A DNA stretch of 13,470 bases from JBAZFF01 sp043815465 (GTDB lineage Bacteria; Patescibacteriota; Minisyncoccia; Minisyncoccales; RBG-13-42-11). A model generated the notes under the pieces. That model ran no database searches, was not told the origin of the DNA, and saw only the letters and a program-made list of their open reading frames with translations. The stretch is from the NCBI GenBank assembly GCA_043815465.1, contig JBDRIW010000027.1, forward strand, positions 1-13,470. The letters run 5' to 3'. Made by a program: the position numbers and the translations under genes. Numbering within the stretch: the first letter of the stretch is position 1; every line of letters starts with the position of its first letter. This document shows positions 6,254 through 13,431 of the stretch, one piece after another.

Positions 6254-7210
6254 TTATTCTTTTAAATTTCTTAATTGAACTGCTGATTTCAATTCAAAAT
6301 CTGTTGGAGATCGTTCTGGATTAACATTTATTATCAAATAGACTTTCATCATTTTTGTATTAATCAACTTAGCCGGATTTTCTGTTATTTCTTCTCCCTC
6401 TTCGTCAAAATAAGTAAAAATAGGTGGAACATTTCTAACATAAGAAGTTAAAATAGATATTTCTTCTTGTTCTGCTGGATAAACTGGAGGATACCCCACT
6501 GGGTTTATCACTCCTTTCTTAAGTTCATTTAATCCTTGTGTTATTTCCCCTGTCCAAAAAAGTTCAAAATTAGCTTTCATAGAATGAGAACAAATAGGAT
6601 CAACTTTATAGCTAGCATCTGCATTTAAAACTACTGATCCGTCTAAAAGATATTCAGTAATATCAAAAGTTTCATCTCCTTGCCATGCACCTAAACAATC
6701 AGAACAGTCTCTCATGCATATTCTATCGAGATAATTACCATCTGCATAAATTTCAGCGTATTCCTGATTATCAAGACCAAAATCTCCATCAACAGAAACT
6801 TTAACTTCTGCATTTAATAAATTTCCTTGAAAAAAATTTGAAAAAGTAACACTACAACTACCGCCAGTTAAAAATGTTTGGCATTCTTGAATTTCACTTC
6901 CAGAACCAACAGAACCTAAAAAATATCTTACTCTTTCAGTGCTTCCATCTTTATCTATATCAGAATAAAATATTAATTCTTTATTATCTGCTTTTTCTAT
7001 AGGATAAGCTCCGTTATCTCCATATCTTGCTTCTCTTATCTCCTTAACCATCACTTCTATCCCTCTTCTAGCTTCATCTATCGAAATTGATTGTTGCCAA
7101 GTATATCCTTGAATTCTATAGAGCATTATTATCGTTCCCGAAATTACTCCGATAACCAAAACAAAAATAGCTATGGTAATAATTGTTTCTATAAGAGTAA
7201 ATCCTCGCAT
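6254..7210 (-). CDS. PilW-like minor prepilin with an inserted domain
   Basis: A 318-residue prepilin with a very short leader: MRG, then FTLIETIITIAIF. This is a textbook type III cleavage site (G3 to F4) with Glu at mature position 5, to be processed and N-methylated by a prepilin peptidase encoded elsewhere. The N-terminal helix runs to about residue 60 and is followed by a beta-sheet edge (79-99, ELIFYSDIDKDGSTERVRYF). The pilin core seems to resume at about 229 (KKGVINPVGYPPVYP) and runs to the end. Between them lies an extra segment of about 125 residues with seven cysteines. The gene starts two bases after the PilV-like stop. It probably primes assembly or sits at the pilus tip. Confidence 0.82.
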   Translation of the reverse strand: MRGFTLIETIITIAIFVLVIGVISGTIIMLYRIQGYTWQQSISIDEARRGIEVMVKEIREARYGDNGAYPIEKADNKELIFYSDIDKDGSTERVRYFLGSVGSGSEIQECQTFLTGGSCSVTFSNFFQGNLLNAEVKVSVDGDFGLDNQEYAEIYADGNYLDRICMRDCSDCLGAWQGDETFDITEYLLDGSVVLNADASYKVDPICSHSMKANFELFWTGEITQGLNELKKGVINPVGYPPVYPAEQEEISILTSYVRNVPPIFTYFDEEGEEITENPAKLINTKMMKVYLIINVNPERSPTDFELKSAVQLRNLKE

Positions 7211-7212
7211 AA

Positions 7213-8979
7213 TTATTCTACTTGTTGAAGTTTTATTGTTTTAGTAATATCACCCGTAACATAAACTATAGTAGAAGTAGAAAGGTATCCCGAAGCTTCT
7301 ACTTCTATATTATAAGTAGCCTGACTTAAAGGTATGTAATAAGTCTGACCTTCTAGATCAGTGCTTTGATTGATTTCATATTCTAGTCCTAAATTAGAAA
7401 GAGTGCTGGATGCAGAAAAAACAGGTTCTAAAGTAGAGATATTTTGGATAGTTAATAAAAGAGAGTTTTCTGCTTTTAGATAAAGACTTACATCCACATT
7501 GCTATTTGGATTAAGATTAATGGGCTGTGGATCAGGATAAATTTCTACTAAATCTAAATTTTCTAAAGGATTTATTGAAAAAGTATACAAATCCCATTCT
7601 AAATCAGATATATCTATGTGACCAGACGAATTGGTAGAAATTGTTTCATCATATTTATAAACTGGAACTTCTTCCTCATCTGTTCCGATTATTTTACCTC
7701 CTCTTATATTAAATTCTACATTTGAGATAGGAGTAGCTTCATTCGTGATCCAAGACAATTGCCAATCTTCTAAAGATGGAGTTGTGCCAGTAGAATTACT
7801 AGAAAGATTTCCCTTAATCTTTAAGTCTGGATAGTTACTAATTGATAAAAAAGATAAATCTACAGGAGAAACATCAAAGCCTAATTCATTTCCGTTTAGA
7901 TCTTCTTCTGGAATAGGATACCATTCTGTCCCAGAAGCATAATATATTTGATAATTTAAATCAGTATTTATAACTTCAAAATCAGTAAATGATAATTCTT
8001 CCCAGTTTAAAATATTAGATGGAGAAATAATTGTAGAAATTAAATATCCTGAAAAAATATATCCTTGAGTGTCAGTAGCTAGATTAACTTCTCCTTCTGA
8101 AATTAATATATCAGAAGATTCTGAAATTTTACTAACATCATTAAAAGAATCAAAAAAAATATCTCTACCCCATGGAGAAAATGTATCTACTGAAAATAAA
8201 CTTACATTATCTATAGAAAGACTTATTTCCGTTACCTGTCCTTCTAAAATCAATGGATTAGGTTTTTCTGGAGTAGCTATTTCATTTATTCCATAAGTCC
8301 TTTCTGTCGTATATTCTCCACCCTTAGAAGCGACTACCTTATAGGAAGATGTAGCTAATGGAAAATTATGTTTTCCATCGATGGAACTATAAGAATCTAT
8401 TAATAACTCTGTCTCTGAATTAAAAACTTCTATTAAAGAAGATTCCACCATTTGACCGAATGCATCAAAAATAGAAATAGAAAGAACTCCTCCTGGTTGG
8501 ATAGTGCAAGAATTTAATTCCTCTGCTATATTTTTAGGAGAAATATCTGTAACAAATTTAACCTCTCCATTAAACTTTCCTGACCAAGAAACAATAATTT
8601 CTATCCTTTTATAATCAAGATCACAATTATCATCTATTCCAAATCCATCAGCTGTGTCAGAAATATATTTCACTGTTGTATTTATTAAATATTCTATTCC
8701 ATTCAGAGAAGTAGTAGTAGAAGAATCTAAAACTCCATCAACAAAAGGTAAAATTGCATTTTTTATCCCTATAGATTGGTATGGAAGATTTTTTATTTTC
8801 TCCATCTGTTCATTAGCAATAGCAGTCGCTGATATTTTATTTTTACTTTGACTAATAACTTTTAACCCCAATTGAAAAGCTCCAAAAATACCAATAAAAA
8901 TAATAAGAAACAAAGAAGTTCCCACAATTACATCGATAAAACTAATTCCAGATTCTTTAGTTTCTTTAAATTTTATCAT
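7213..8979 (-). CDS. PilV-like prepilin fused to a multi-domain beta-sandwich tail (putative tip adhesin)
   Basis: A 588-residue protein. Residues 1-155 are pilin-like: a leader ending ESG (11), then ISFIDVIVGTSLFLIIF, with Asp rather than Glu at mature position 5, and the helix continuing to NEQMEKIKNLPY (56-67), a PilV signature. The rest looks modular and beta-rich. Residues about 165-255 resemble a carboxypeptidase-regulatory-like domain (GGVLSISIFDAFGQMV...SSYKVVASKGGEY). About 265-412 form a larger beta domain. About 415-500 (SNVEFNIRGGKI...TNSSGHIDISDLEWDLYTFSI) and 505-588 (LEGQTYYIPLSQATYNIEVEASGYL) again resemble regulatory-like Ig folds. Ordinary PilV proteins are about 150-200 residues. 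Its ATG overlaps the pilC stop (ATGA). A surface-exposed adhesive role at the pilus tip is likely but inferred. Confidence 0.8.
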   Translation of the reverse strand: MIKFKETKESGISFIDVIVGTSLFLIIFIGIFGAFQLGLKVISQSKNKISATAIANEQMEKIKNLPYQSIGIKNAILPFVDGVLDSSTTTSLNGIEYLINTTVKYISDTADGFGIDDNCDLDYKRIEIIVSWSGKFNGEVKFVTDISPKNIAEELNSCTIQPGGVLSISIFDAFGQMVESSLIEVFNSETELLIDSYSSIDGKHNFPLATSSYKVVASKGGEYTTERTYGINEIATPEKPNPLILEGQVTEISLSIDNVSLFSVDTFSPWGRDIFFDSFNDVSKISESSDILISEGEVNLATDTQGYIFSGYLISTIISPSNILNWEELSFTDFEVINTDLNYQIYYASGTEWYPIPEEDLNGNELGFDVSPVDLSFLSISNYPDLKIKGNLSSNSTGTTPSLEDWQLSWITNEATPISNVEFNIRGGKIIGTDEEEVPVYKYDETISTNSSGHIDISDLEWDLYTFSINPLENLDLVEIYPDPQPINLNPNSNVDVSLYLKAENSLLLTIQNISTLEPVFSASSTLSNLGLEYEINQSTDLEGQTYYIPLSQATYNIEVEASGYLSTSTIVYVTGDITKTIKLQQVE

Positions 8980-10196
8980 ATTGCATCCAACATTGAATAC
9001 ATTGGTTGAACCATAGAAATAGCGAAAAATCCTATCACAGCTCCGACTATTAACATAAGAACTGGCTCTATTATTGAAGCCATATTCTTGGTTGCATTTC
9101 CAACTTCTTCTTCAAAAAAATCAGCTAATTTAGCTAAAATACTAGAAGTTTCTCCTGTTTCTTCCCCAACTTTTATCATCTGAATGACTATTATAGGATA
9201 TATATCTTTATATGAAGAAAGGGCATCTGAAAGCTTCCCTCCTTTCTTAACTTTTTCTCCAGCTTTAGATAATGCTTTTTTATAATAAAAATTTCCTAAA
9301 GTATTTGATACAATCTCTAAGGACCTAACAATGGGAACTCCAGCCGATATCAAAGAACTTAAAGTTCTAGCTGTAGTGGCAGAATTTGTTTTTTTTATAA
9401 GAGTTGAAATTATAGGAAGTTTTAATAATATTCCGTCTATTCCTTTTTTAACTTTTTTAGACTGAAGTCCAAACCAATAAAAACCAATTAAAATAACGAT
9501 GAAGACGATAGATAAATACCATTTTTCAGCCATAAAAGTTCCTAATCCTATAATAAATTGAGTAGTAATTGGTAATTCAATCCCCAAATCTTCAAATGTC
9601 TCTGCAATGTTAGGAACAACCATAACTAACATTAATATACCAATTATTATCATTGCACTAACTATTACAGCTGGGTACATTAAAGCTCCTTTAATCTTAG
9701 ATTTTAATTCATTCTCTCTTTCCATCTGTTTAGACAAAATACCTAATACCTCTTCAAGATTACCAGCTTCTTCTCCAACCTTAATCATGTTTTGAAATAA
9801 TTCAGAAAAAATATTAGGATATTTTTTTAAAGAATCTGAAAAATTATTTCCTTTTATAATTTCTTCTTTTATTTCTAAAATAGCTTTTCTGAAAAGCTTA
9901 CTCTTTCCTTGAAGAGCTAAAACCTGAAGAGATTTGGGTAGAGAAAGACCAGAAGAAATCATAACTTGAAGATTTCTTGTAAACATCAATTTGTCTACCA
10001 AAGAAACTCTACTTAAAAATGGAATATTTATATTCAAAATATTTTTTTCTTCATCTTCTTTTTCGGCAACAGCACTAATTAAAAGAAAACCTTGTACTTT
10101 CAAGGTCGTGGCTAATTGGCGAACATCTTTAGCATCTATTTTTCCATTTTTTTCTTCACCCGAAAAAGATTTTGCTGTATAAGAAAATTTTGGCAT
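8976..10196 (-). CDS. pilC: PilC, type IV pilus inner-membrane platform protein (GspF family)
   Basis: A 406-residue polytopic protein, the usual length for PilC/GspF. It begins with the typical FSYTAKSFSGEEKNGKI strand region, followed by two homologous T2SSF domains (about 68-190 and 272-394). Each contains the family signature, IKVGEEAGNLEEVL (138-151) and IKVGEETGETSSIL (341-354). Membrane segments are at about 175-196, 222-244 and 376-397. PilC connects the PilB motor to the growing fibre and is thought to insert pilins into it. It lies 11 bp after pilB and overlaps the PilV-like gene by four bases. The stop is TGA. Confidence 0.97.
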   Translation of the reverse strand: MPKFSYTAKSFSGEEKNGKIDAKDVRQLATTLKVQGFLLISAVAEKEDEEKNILNINIPFLSRVSLVDKLMFTRNLQVMISSGLSLPKSLQVLALQGKSKLFRKAILEIKEEIIKGNNFSDSLKKYPNIFSELFQNMIKVGEEAGNLEEVLGILSKQMERENELKSKIKGALMYPAVIVSAMIIIGILMLVMVVPNIAETFEDLGIELPITTQFIIGLGTFMAEKWYLSIVFIVILIGFYWFGLQSKKVKKGIDGILLKLPIISTLIKKTNSATTARTLSSLISAGVPIVRSLEIVSNTLGNFYYKKALSKAGEKVKKGGKLSDALSSYKDIYPIIVIQMIKVGEETGETSSILAKLADFFEEEVGNATKNMASIIEPVLMLIVGAVIGFFAISMVQPMYSMLDAI

Positions 10197-10207
10197 TTTA
10201 AATAAAT

Positions 10208-11956
10208 TTATTCAGCGATAACCCTCAATACTTCTTCTACCGAGGTCAAACCTTGAGCTGCCTTAATAAATCCGTCCTCTATCATTGTTATCATTCCCTC
10301 TTTTTGCGCTTGTTGCTCTATTTGATAAGTAGTAGCTTCTTTAATTATTAAATCTTTAATAGTCTCTGTTACGGGGAGAACTTCATAAATTCCTATTCTA
10401 CCCTTATATCCTTCTGGAGCAGACTTAGAAGACTTTGGTCTATAAAAATAAATATCTTTTATTCCTTTATTCAAATCTAATAATTTCTCTTCTTTTAAAA
10501 TTTCAGCTATCTTTTCTAAATTACAATATTTTTCTAGATTTTTTATTTCCAAATCCTTTAATTTATATTTTTCTTTTGTCCCCACAAGTTTTCTAACTAA
10601 TCTTTGAGCTAAAATAAGGTTTAAAGTAGAAGATATTAAAAATGGCTCGGCTTTCATGTCTACTAATCTAGGAATAGCTCCAGCAGCAGATGTTGTGTGA
10701 AGGGTAGATAAAACTAAATGACCAGTTAAAGAAGCATTAATAGCTAAACCGGCTGTTTCATTGTCTCTAATTTCTCCAACCATTATTATATCTGGATCCT
10801 GACGCACCAAACTCCTTAATCCTGAAGCGAAAGTCAGCCCTATTTTAGGATTAACTTGAGTTTGATTGACCCTCGGCATTCTATATTCTACTGGATCCTC
10901 TGTTGTAGAAATATTAACCCCAGGAACATTAAGTATTTCCATCATAGAATAAAGAGTAGTTGTTTTACCCGAACCGGTAGGTCCTGTAATTAAAATTAAC
11001 CCTGTTGGTTTTCTTAAATTATTTTCTACTCTTTCCAATGCTTCTCCCCTTAATCCCAACTGTTCTAAAGTTAAAGCTTGAGAAGTTTCTGCTAATAAAC
11101 GAAGAACTATCTTCTCTCCATCAAATACGGGAAGAATTGATACTCTAACAGAATATTTATAATCCTCTGTTTCAATTTTAAATCTTCCATCTTGAGGAAG
11201 CCTATGTTCGTCTAATTTTAAATTAGATAAAACCTTTATTCTAGCTACAATACCAGAGCTAGCCTGCTTAGGAAGAGTCATGGCATCCTTTAGCACTCCA
11301 TCTATTCTATATCTAACAATAACCTCTTTCTTAGTTGGTTCTATGTGAATATCAGAAGTTCTTTCCAAAATAGCGTGTTTTAATAAAGTATCTACTATTC
11401 TAACTACTGGCAAATCTTCTGCCATTTTCTTTAAATCTTTTTTACTCTCTGGTGATTCTAAACCCTTACTAATTTTTATACCAACAGATTCTTTTTTTAT
11501 AATATCTCCAAATTCTGCCTCTAAGGTCTTTTGATATTGACCAAGAACATTCTTAATACTTTCTGGAGTGGTAAGTCTAGGAAGAATTTTATAATTTGAT
11601 GTTTTTTTAATAAATTCTATGGTTCTTAAATCTTCTGGATCTAACATAGCTACCTCTAAAATATTCCCATTTTTTCTAAAAGCTATTATGTTATTTGAGC
11701 GAGCTATTGGTTCTGGTATTATTTTTAAAATATTATCATCTATTTTTTCTTTTTCTAAATTAACAAAAGGAATTCCTAAAATATAAGCTTTCATTTTAAT
11801 CATTTCCTCTTCTGGAACTATCTTTTCTGAAACCAAAACATCTTCTACCTCCTGACCATTCTTTTTAGCTATCTTTTCCGCATCTTCAAACTGCTTAGCT
11901 GTTATCATGTCGGCGTCAAGCAAAAAAGCTTTTAATTGTTGAGACTCCACTTTCAT
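10208..11956 (-). CDS. pilB: PilB, pilus extension ATPase (GspE/PulE family)
   Basis: A 582-residue secretion ATPase that powers pilus polymerisation. An N-terminal T2SSE_N/MshEN-type domain (about 5-145) precedes the N2 domain with SDIHIEP (201-207) and the HRLPQDGRF box (251-259). In the motor domain, Walker A is GPTGSGKT (325-332), the Asp box TEDPVEYR (352-359), Walker B IIMVGEIRD (390-398) and the His box TGHLVLSTLHT (411-421). The C-terminal GYKGRIGIYEVLPV (516-529) favours PilB/GspE over PilT. Two departures are visible: the paired-cysteine zinc motif usually found between QRLVRK and GYKGR is gone (only C478 remains), and the N-terminal domain lacks the RLG and Q residues of c-di-GMP-binding MshEN motifs. 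It lies 3 bp after the response regulator gene. Confidence 0.97.
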   Translation of the reverse strand: MKVESQQLKAFLLDADMITAKQFEDAEKIAKKNGQEVEDVLVSEKIVPEEEMIKMKAYILGIPFVNLEKEKIDDNILKIIPEPIARSNNIIAFRKNGNILEVAMLDPEDLRTIEFIKKTSNYKILPRLTTPESIKNVLGQYQKTLEAEFGDIIKKESVGIKISKGLESPESKKDLKKMAEDLPVVRIVDTLLKHAILERTSDIHIEPTKKEVIVRYRIDGVLKDAMTLPKQASSGIVARIKVLSNLKLDEHRLPQDGRFKIETEDYKYSVRVSILPVFDGEKIVLRLLAETSQALTLEQLGLRGEALERVENNLRKPTGLILITGPTGSGKTTTLYSMMEILNVPGVNISTTEDPVEYRMPRVNQTQVNPKIGLTFASGLRSLVRQDPDIIMVGEIRDNETAGLAINASLTGHLVLSTLHTTSAAGAIPRLVDMKAEPFLISSTLNLILAQRLVRKLVGTKEKYKLKDLEIKNLEKYCNLEKIAEILKEEKLLDLNKGIKDIYFYRPKSSKSAPEGYKGRIGIYEVLPVTETIKDLIIKEATTYQIEQQAQKEGMITMIEDGFIKAAQGLTSVEEVLRVIAE

Positions 11957-11959
11957 AAA

Positions 11960-12331
11960 TTATTCATTTAAAGTTTGTTTAATTTTACTTAAAACTTCTT
12001 CTAATTTATACTCTGTCTTAACTAAATAAGTTGTGGCTCCTAGCCCTATTACTTTCTCTACGTCGCCTATCCCCTCAAGATTAGTTAAAACAATAACTGG
12101 AATAGATTTTGTTTTTTCATCTTCTTTAAGCTCCTTTAATACATCAAACCCATTAATTTTAGGTAAAATTAAGTCTAAAAGAATCAAATCTGGAATTTTC
12201 TCTTTAGCTAAAGCCAATCCCAATTCTCCATCTAAAGCAGATATGACTTCATATCCTTTTTCTTCTAAAAAATCACCTAATGTTTTTTGTAAAGCTGACT
12301 CGTCTTCTATTATTAATATTTTTTTAACCAT
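11960..12331 (-). CDS. Receiver-only response regulator (CheY-like)
   Basis: A 123-residue single receiver domain with no output domain. Key residues are in place: acidic pair E9/D10, phospho-acceptor D53 in LILLDLILP, switch T83 in IVLTN and K105 in LVKTE. The gene sits between the histidine kinase (9 bp upstream) and pilB (3 bp downstream), so its partner kinase is almost certainly the neighbour. Without a DNA-binding domain it must act by protein contact, as CheY and the PilG/PilH receivers do. A plausible target is the pilus motor itself; this is inferred from gene order only. Confidence 0.93.
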   Translation of the reverse strand: MVKKILIIEDESALQKTLGDFLEEKGYEVISALDGELGLALAKEKIPDLILLDLILPKINGFDVLKELKEDEKTKSIPVIVLTNLEGIGDVEKVIGLGATTYLVKTEYKLEEVLSKIKQTLNE

Positions 12332-12340
12332 AATCTATAT

Positions 12341-13291
12341 TTATTTAATTGGTAAAATAAACCAGAAGGTTGACCCTTTTCCTTCTTCGCTTTTAAATTT
12401 AAGTTTCCCTCCATTTTTTTCAACAATTGATTTCGCTATATAAAGACCTAGCCCTGATCCTTCTGTTTTGTGTCTTAAAGCATTTCCTGAACGAAAAAAC
12501 TTTTGAAAAATATATTTTTGATCACTAGAGGGAATTCCCACTCCACTATCTTTTATTTCTAAATATAAATAATTATCTTTTTTATTTATCTTAATGTTAA
12601 TTTTGCCTTTTTCATCTGAATATCTTATGGCATTGTCTAAAACATTTTCTATTGCCAACTTTATTTGCGAAATATCTAAAGAAATTTCTGGCAAATTGTC
12701 ATCTATTTTTAAAAATATAGTCGCATTAGATGCTTTAATAAATATTTCTACTTCTTTAATTATCTTTTGAACTATTTTTCCCAAAGAAACTTTTTCTATA
12801 CTAGTTGGTAACTTTCCTTGTTCTATTCTAGATACGGTTAATAAGTCTGAAACCAATTCACTCATTCTGTCTGTATTCTCTTTTAAAATATTAATATATT
12901 CTAGATGTTTTTTTGAAATATCTTTTGATTCAGAAGAATTCATAATAAACTCTAAAGCCCATTTTAAATTAGACAATGGTGATCTTAGTTGATGAGAAAC
13001 AACGTTAACAAACTCTGACTTCATTTTATTTGTTTCAGCTAATCTCTCAAAGTTTTTAGATATAGTAGTAGCTATAATTAATAAAATTAAAGTGGTAAAA
13101 ATAACTGCTAAAGCAACTATATAAGGATCTTCTATATATTTAGTTCCTATGGCATAAGTAGTTAAACTAGAAAAGATTATTACTATACCCATCAATAAAA
13201 AAAGAAATTGAGGACATTGCCAGAGAGACAATCCATATTTTCTACACTGTTTTTTTAAATTCAATTGTTCTAAAATTTCCCTAAAAGTCAT
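12341..13291 (-). CDS. Membrane histidine kinase with minimal external sensor
   Basis: A 316-residue sensor kinase. Two membrane helices (about 29-48 and 58-78) are joined by only about nine residues, so there is no external sensing domain and no HAMP. The HisKA domain has phospho-acceptor H100 in SHQLRSPLSNLKW, with Gln in place of the common Glu after His. The ATPase domain has the N box LDNAIRY (N220), G1 box DSGVGI (D248) and G2 box GSGLGLYIAK (278-287), then GSTFWFILP near the end. The N-terminal cytoplasmic segment carries C16 and C26 (KKQCRKYGLSLWQCPQF). It is the first gene of the pilus run and its promoter implies a leaderless mRNA. It probably phosphorylates the receiver encoded next. 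The signal is unknown. Confidence 0.95.
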   Translation of the reverse strand: MTFREILEQLNLKKQCRKYGLSLWQCPQFLFLLMGIVIIFSSLTTYAIGTKYIEDPYIVALAVIFTTLILLIIATTISKNFERLAETNKMKSEFVNVVSHQLRSPLSNLKWALEFIMNSSESKDISKKHLEYINILKENTDRMSELVSDLLTVSRIEQGKLPTSIEKVSLGKIVQKIIKEVEIFIKASNATIFLKIDDNLPEISLDISQIKLAIENVLDNAIRYSDEKGKINIKINKKDNYLYLEIKDSGVGIPSSDQKYIFQKFFRSGNALRHKTEGSGLGLYIAKSIVEKNGGKLKFKSEEGKGSTFWFILPIK

Positions 13292-13297
13292 TAAGTA

Positions 13298-13306
13298 AGT
13301 ATATCA
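13298..13306 (-). promoter_or_regulatory. Extended -10 promoter of the kinase-pilus operon, leaderless
   Basis: On the minus strand TGA-TATACT (13306-13298) forms an extended -10, with six bases (TACTTA) between it and the ATG at 13291. The predicted start site falls on the A of the ATG, giving a leaderless mRNA. No strong -35 is seen, which an extended -10 can tolerate. It is divergent from the tRNA-Pro promoter only 11 bp away. Confidence 0.6.
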
Positions 13307-13316
13307 TACAAACAAA

Positions 13317-13345
13317 TTGACCAAAAGAGAAAAATCAAGTAAAAT
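13317..13345 (+). promoter_or_regulatory. Promoter of the tRNA-Pro/tRNA-Gly array
   Basis: TTGACC (13317-13322), a 17-bp spacer and TAAAAT (13340-13345) place the start site near 13352, five bases before the tRNA. Both hexamers, the spacing and the AAA after the -35 are identical to those upstream of tRNA-Arg(UCU). Confidence 0.75.
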
Positions 13346-13356
13346 ATAAAATGCTT

Positions 13357-13430
13357 CGGGGTATAGTGCAATGGTAGCACGAGTCCTTTGGGAGGATTTA
13401 ATCTCAGTTCGAGTCTGAGTACCCCGACCA
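13357..13430 (+). tRNA. tRNA-Pro(UGG), CCA encoded
   Basis: A 74-nt cloverleaf including the 3' CCA: acceptor CGGGGTA/TACCCCG, D stem GTGC/GCAC, anticodon stem AGTCC/GGATT, T stem CTCAG/CTGAG and T loop TTCGAGT. The loop TTTGGGA gives anticodon UGG with G37, as is usual for proline. Discriminator A is followed directly by an encoded CCA, unlike the two tRNA-Arg genes in this window. Confidence 0.95.
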
Positions 13431-13431
13431 A

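Noticed and set aside
2266..10196. Use of the alternative code with UGA read as glycine
   Set aside because: UGA ends pilN, pilC and the last operon gene exactly at the expected protein ends and at ATGA overlaps, so it is a stop here.
10208..11956. The ATPase as PilT (retraction) instead of PilB
   Set aside because: It has the long N-terminal domain and the GYKGRIGIYEVLPV segment of PilB/GspE and is 582 residues; PilT is about 350.
12033..12443. Plus-strand open frame of 136 codons across the regulator-kinase junction
   Set aside because: It runs antisense to two well-supported genes with clear motifs, its product is Ser/Pro/Ile-rich without any family signature, and it has no start signals.
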